Of a stretch of 64,000 nt of DNA, positions 61,245 to 64,000 are shown piece by piece (the stretch's first letter is position 1; every line of letters begins with the position of its first letter). The notes beneath the pieces are model-generated. The model was not told where the DNA came from. It did no database searches and saw nothing but the letters and a program-made list of their open reading frames with translations. Source of the DNA: Enterococcus canis NBRC 100695 (GTDB taxonomy: Bacteria; Bacillota; Bacilli; Lactobacillales; Enterococcaceae); contig NZ_BCQJ01000004.1 in the NCBI RefSeq assembly GCF_001544375.1, positions 1-64,000 of the forward strand. The letters are read 5' to 3'. A program made the translations under genes and the position numbers.

Positions 61245-62705
61245 TTAGAGCTGATTTTTTTCATACCACAAAGTTACCAACTGATAATACAGCTCTAAAT
61301 CTTGCATCTTTTGACGGGTCGGCTGAACAACAAAGCTCGGCTGCGTAAACATATTCGGTATCAAACGCCTTGAGGTCGCAATAATGGCATCCACTGCTTG
61401 GCTATCGTGATTTAGAGCCGTAATTTCCACAAAACCTAAGTTCGTAACAAAGTTCAGCAACTGATCGGTAATCAACACGTTGGATTCCGCAATCAAGGCT
61501 ACCCGCAGTTTTTTAGTCTGCCCAGCTTGCTTCAGGCTATACTCCACAACATCAGCCAATAATTCAGCCATTTCTGGCAAACAAGCCCGTAGCCAAGCAT
61601 CCGTTCGCTCCGCTTCTGCTTGAAAAAATAGTTGGAAAAGCTGCTTCGCTTCATGCCATGTTCGAAAATGCGGGCGCTCGATATCTCGCACAAGATCAAA
61701 CATAATGGGAACCGGCTTCTCTACTTGATAATACAACAGCACAATGTTGGTAAGATTGCCCCAAAAGCAAGTATCCTGCCAGAAGAAGTCTTCTGGAAAC
61801 TGACTTCGCACTGCATCTACCAAGCGCTGAATCAGGCCATTCAGGGGTTGCTGGGTAATATAGGTTACCATTTTGGCTAAGCGCGGATCCGTATAATCAT
61901 AAAAATTAGGAATGGCCGTCAGCCAATAGAGGACAAAATCAGTCTCTGCTTGCTGAACAGCTGTGGTAGCCTGCCAAGTTGGATACACGGTGGTAAAGTC
62001 TAAACGTTTCAAATAGGTCTCATATTTAGCCGGAGTTTCTATGTAATGACCCTTTTGGAAACGATAACTGCATACATCGTACAACAGGCCTAATTGATGC
62101 TCGCCGGCAATACTTTCCCCATTAGGCAAGTATGGCTGTAGTGCTCCCATAAACGTTGGTCGCCCCGCAACTTGTTGCTCTTCCGGTGGTAACTGTTTAC
62201 CAGCTAGCCATAATAGACTGTAAAATACCATTCGAACAAAACGCTCATCGCCCACTAATTCCAATTGCGCCAAATTTAGTTTCAACCCGTATTCACCAAC
62301 GTAAGCTGCTAAACCAGCCGTTTTGCGCTTGACGCTAGAAGGACTGTAATAATAGTGTTGGCAGAAAGCATTTAAGTCCATCTCAGGCGCTACTAGCATC
62401 GCTTTGACCACCATATAAGGAACACCCGATAGCACCAATCTGTTGTAATAATCTTCGTAGCGAAAAGCTTGCAACCGTGCTAACTGAATTCCTTGTGCAT
62501 CCAATAATTGCAGATCTGAGGCAAAAAAATTCCGAAGATCCAATTCGATACTTTCTACCAATGTTTTGACACGGGAATAAGAGTGGACCGTCAGACTTTG
62601 CAGATAATGGATGGTACATTGTTCAAGGGACAACTTACTCATTACCTGAAATAGTTCTAATTTTCGTCTTTCTTGCTTTCCTAACATGATCTCATCAAAT
62701 CGCAT
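61245..62705 (-). CDS. Mga-family transcriptional regulator (second of two)
   Basis: 486 residues. N-terminal HTH regions (about 20-60 and 95-145, with MDLNAFCQHYYYSPSSVKRKTAGL), a central helical PRD-like part and a C-terminal EIIB-like part (about 395-480; LRVALIAESNVLITDQLLNFV). The start at 62705 has only a poor site (AAAGGCGGG); an ATG at 62687 has none. It has the same layout as the Mga-like protein at 25041-26573 but is clearly divergent. Target genes unknown. Confidence 0.78.
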   Translation of the reverse strand: MRFDEIMLGKQERRKLELFQVMSKLSLEQCTIHYLQSLTVHSYSRVKTLVESIELDLRNFFASDLQLLDAQGIQLARLQAFRYEDYYNRLVLSGVPYMVVKAMLVAPEMDLNAFCQHYYYSPSSVKRKTAGLAAYVGEYGLKLNLAQLELVGDERFVRMVFYSLLWLAGKQLPPEEQQVAGRPTFMGALQPYLPNGESIAGEHQLGLLYDVCSYRFQKGHYIETPAKYETYLKRLDFTTVYPTWQATTAVQQAETDFVLYWLTAIPNFYDYTDPRLAKMVTYITQQPLNGLIQRLVDAVRSQFPEDFFWQDTCFWGNLTNIVLLYYQVEKPVPIMFDLVRDIERPHFRTWHEAKQLFQLFFQAEAERTDAWLRACLPEMAELLADVVEYSLKQAGQTKKLRVALIAESNVLITDQLLNFVTNLGFVEITALNHDSQAVDAIIATSRRLIPNMFTQPSFVVQPTRQKMQDLELYYQLVTLWYEKNQL

Positions 62706-62730
62706 CTTAAATCCCGCCTTTCTTACTTCT

Positions 62731-62758
62731 AGTGTACCAAAGAGCGAATTTTGGGCAA
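62731..62758 (-). promoter_or_regulatory. Possible promoter of the second Mga-like gene
   Basis: On the minus strand TTGCCC (62758-62753), a 16-base spacer and TACACT (62736-62731), each four of six consensus bases, lie 25-50 bases before the start. Confidence 0.4.
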
Positions 62759-62792
62759 AAGAAAAAGCAGCAGAAGGTTACCCTTCCGCTGC
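62757..62792 (-). terminator. Terminator of the candidate small RNA / oxidoreductase transcript
   Basis: GCAGCGGAAGG and CCTTCTGCTGC pair (one mismatch) around a 4-base loop on the minus strand, followed by TTTTTCTTTT. Confidence 0.85.
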
Positions 62793-62943
62793 TCACAGAA
62801 TCCTGTTGGATCAAACAGCTGGCTCCACAACCGGCTGTTTCAGCACACCGCATAATCCGGCGGTTGCCTAATGGCATGTGCCGCTGTCTGCAATCTCTGC
62901 AATCAGCAGGACTTTCGTCACGATTGCGTCAACTCGTCGCATG
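62757..62943 (-). ncRNA. Candidate structured small RNA of about 190 nt
   Basis: This stretch has its own promoter-like sequence (62950-62978) and ends at a good terminator (62757-62792). In the transcribed direction it can fold into several hairpins: GCAATC/GATTGC, GCC-ATTA-GGC, ACCGC/GCGGT, an AAACAGC/GCTGTTT stem containing GG/CC, and ACAG/CTGT. No open frame with a ribosome site fits it. It is also more GC-rich than the flanking gaps. I do not recognise the family; it does not read as 6S RNA, RNase P or SRP RNA. It could alternatively be a 3' untranslated region of the oxidoreductase gene. Confidence 0.5.
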
Positions 62944-62949
62944 GGACTT

Positions 62950-62978
62950 AGCATATCACAAAAGTCTCATTAGGACAA
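62950..62978 (-). promoter_or_regulatory. Promoter candidate for the small RNA
   Basis: On the minus strand TTGTCC (62978-62973), a 17-base spacer and TATGCT (62955-62950), with the extended-10 TG at the right place (TGATATGCT). Start predicted near 62943. It overlaps the stop codon of the upstream gene. Confidence 0.5.
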
Positions 62979-64000
62979 TCTTTTTTCCATCACAAAATCA
63001 CGCAACCAAAAGCCTTCTGTTAAGGGCGTATCTTCTGTAACCGTCACCGTGAAGCCGCGATGTTCATAGACGGCCACAGCCTGATGATTTTCGCGATTTA
63101 CACGTAAACGTAGACGGTCACGACCTTCACTAAGCGCTAATTTTTCATAAAAATCAAAAACTTCTCGTGCTAGCCCTAGACCACGCGCAATATTTTGCAA
63201 GTAAAGCTTGCTGATGTAAAGCGCATCGCTTTGCCATTCTATTGCTGTATAGCCCACCACTTCATGATCTAATTCTAATAAATAGTAACGAATACCTCGG
63301 GCAATATCTTCCTTGATGTTAGTTAGACTTTGATAATGTGCCAACATATACGTCACTTGCTTTTCACCCAAAATTGGCGTGAAAACTTCCGGCCAAATAG
63401 CCTTCACCTGCTGCTCTAGTTCAGGTAATCGTTTTTCTGCTGGAACTAAACGAAAACTTGTCTGTTGATACCACTGACGATAGGTCTTTTCAATCAACCC
63501 CACTGTCCGCAAGGTGATTGCCGGTGTCATGATTGGACTAGTTAAAACACCCTTTTTCAGGCAAGCTGCTACGTGGCGAAACTCGTCTGCGAAGTCGCTA
63601 GCAAATGGCGCTGAAATCGTTTGTACTCCAGCTGATGTCTCAAGTTGGGCTGTTTGGCTTTTCCAGAAAGAGGGAACAGTAAGCGTCCCTTCCGTTCCAA
63701 AAATCACCAGTTCATTTTCAGTCGCCAAATCCGTCGTATTAAATATAGAAGCCAAGGTATTCCCTAAACGTAGACTTAGCTGAAAAGAAGTATCTGTCTG
63801 TTCGGGCGCTAACAGACTGGTGCCAGCCAGCTCGGCAATTGGTTCGTTTAATAAATATTGTAAATAGTGAAGCGCATAGACACCGCTAGAATGGAGGGAG
63901 CCTCCGCCAGCTTGGCGATCTAAAAACCAAGTAATTCTTTGAGCCGCACCGGGATAAGCCGTTTTGGACCGAATATATTTAACTTCCCCCAGCACTTTTT
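62970..64000 (-). CDS. Gfo/Idh/MocA oxidoreductase C-terminal part fused to a GNAT domain (continues past the right edge)
   Basis: At least 343 residues, open to the window edge. Counting from a GTG at 63995, residues 1-180 match the C-terminal substrate domain of NAD(P)-dependent Gfo/Idh/MocA oxidoreductases (GGGSLHSSGVYALHYLQYLL, IFGTEGTLTVPSFW, ADEFRHVAACL). Residues about 190-341 form a GNAT acetyltransferase (YYLLELDHEVVGYTAIEW, ISKLYLQNIARGLGLARE, NHQAVAVYEHRGF). No stop or frame break separates them. The NAD-binding domain must lie outside the window. GNAT fusion to this family is unusual as far as I know. Confidence 0.8.
   Translation of the reverse strand, partial: KVLGEVKYIRSKTAYPGAAQRITWFLDRQAGGGSLHSSGVYALHYLQYLLNEPIAELAGTSLLAPEQTDTSFQLSLRLGNTLASIFNTTDLATENELVIFGTEGTLTVPSFWKSQTAQLETSAGVQTISAPFASDFADEFRHVAACLKKGVLTSPIMTPAITLRTVGLIEKTYRQWYQQTSFRLVPAEKRLPELEQQVKAIWPEVFTPILGEKQVTYMLAHYQSLTNIKEDIARGIRYYLLELDHEVVGYTAIEWQSDALYISKLYLQNIARGLGLAREVFDFYEKLALSEGRDRLRLRVNRENHQAVAVYEHRGFTVTVTEDTPLTEGFWLRDFVMEKRLS

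Overview
The window reads as a chromosomal segment of a low-GC Gram-positive coccus of the Enterococcaceae, most likely Enterococcus. The reasons are a Ddl of the enterococcal type next to murF and cshA, a WxL surface-protein locus with its DUF916/DUF3324 partner, the acpS-alr-mazF order, Mga-type regulators, and consistent AGGAGG ribosome sites. No rRNA, tRNA or CRISPR array was seen. The species cannot be named from the sequence.

Left part (1-19.2 kb, almost all minus strand): a cell-envelope region. It opens with the cut end of an ISL3-type insertion sequence lying just beyond the terminator of a ten-gene WxL operon. In transcription order this operon holds a 1399-residue WxL adhesin, a small sortase-anchored protein, two short WxL proteins, a DUF916/DUF3324 WxL partner, an unknown two-segment membrane protein, three signal-peptidase-I paralogues (one with both catalytic residues replaced) and a YfhO-family membrane protein. 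Upstream of it lie six further genes that I do not recognise as a described system: three coiled-coil proteins (one with a nine-fold acidic pentapeptide repeat), a membrane protein with a coiled coil, a secreted LysM protein and a secreted GH73/LysM muramidase. Many WxL-operon membrane proteins carry long Lys/Arg-rich cytoplasmic tails, which suggests a link to the acidic scaffold protein.

19.4-31 kb: a heterodimeric ABC exporter with its MarR regulator, a DUF2500-like protein, queG, an Mga-like regulator, a secreted sortase-like protein, acpS-alr-mazF and an endonuclease III-like glycosylase.

31-42.6 kb: a metal/redox operon (P-type ATPase, HMA protein, Dps-like protein, FLP-type Crp/Fnr regulator) with an FNR-like box at about -41.5. 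It is followed by a nitrite module: nreABC-like sensor genes with sirB-sirC, then nirB-nirD-cobA-hemC-hemD. This assembles NADH-nitrite reductase and makes its siroheme from porphobilinogen. The response regulator has Gly in place of the phospho-acceptor Asp, and the kinase has no cysteines.

42.7-64 kb: an amino-acid permease, cshA, murF, ddl, an aldo/keto reductase, a solitary nrdI, a strongly promoted lipoprotein, pepF, a dgaE/dgaF-amidohydrolase catabolic operon with an RpiR regulator, a PTS EIIC with a TIM-barrel partner, a second Mga-like regulator, a candidate structured small RNA of about 190 nt with its own promoter and terminator, and the 3' part of an unusual Gfo/Idh/MocA-GNAT fusion running off the right edge.
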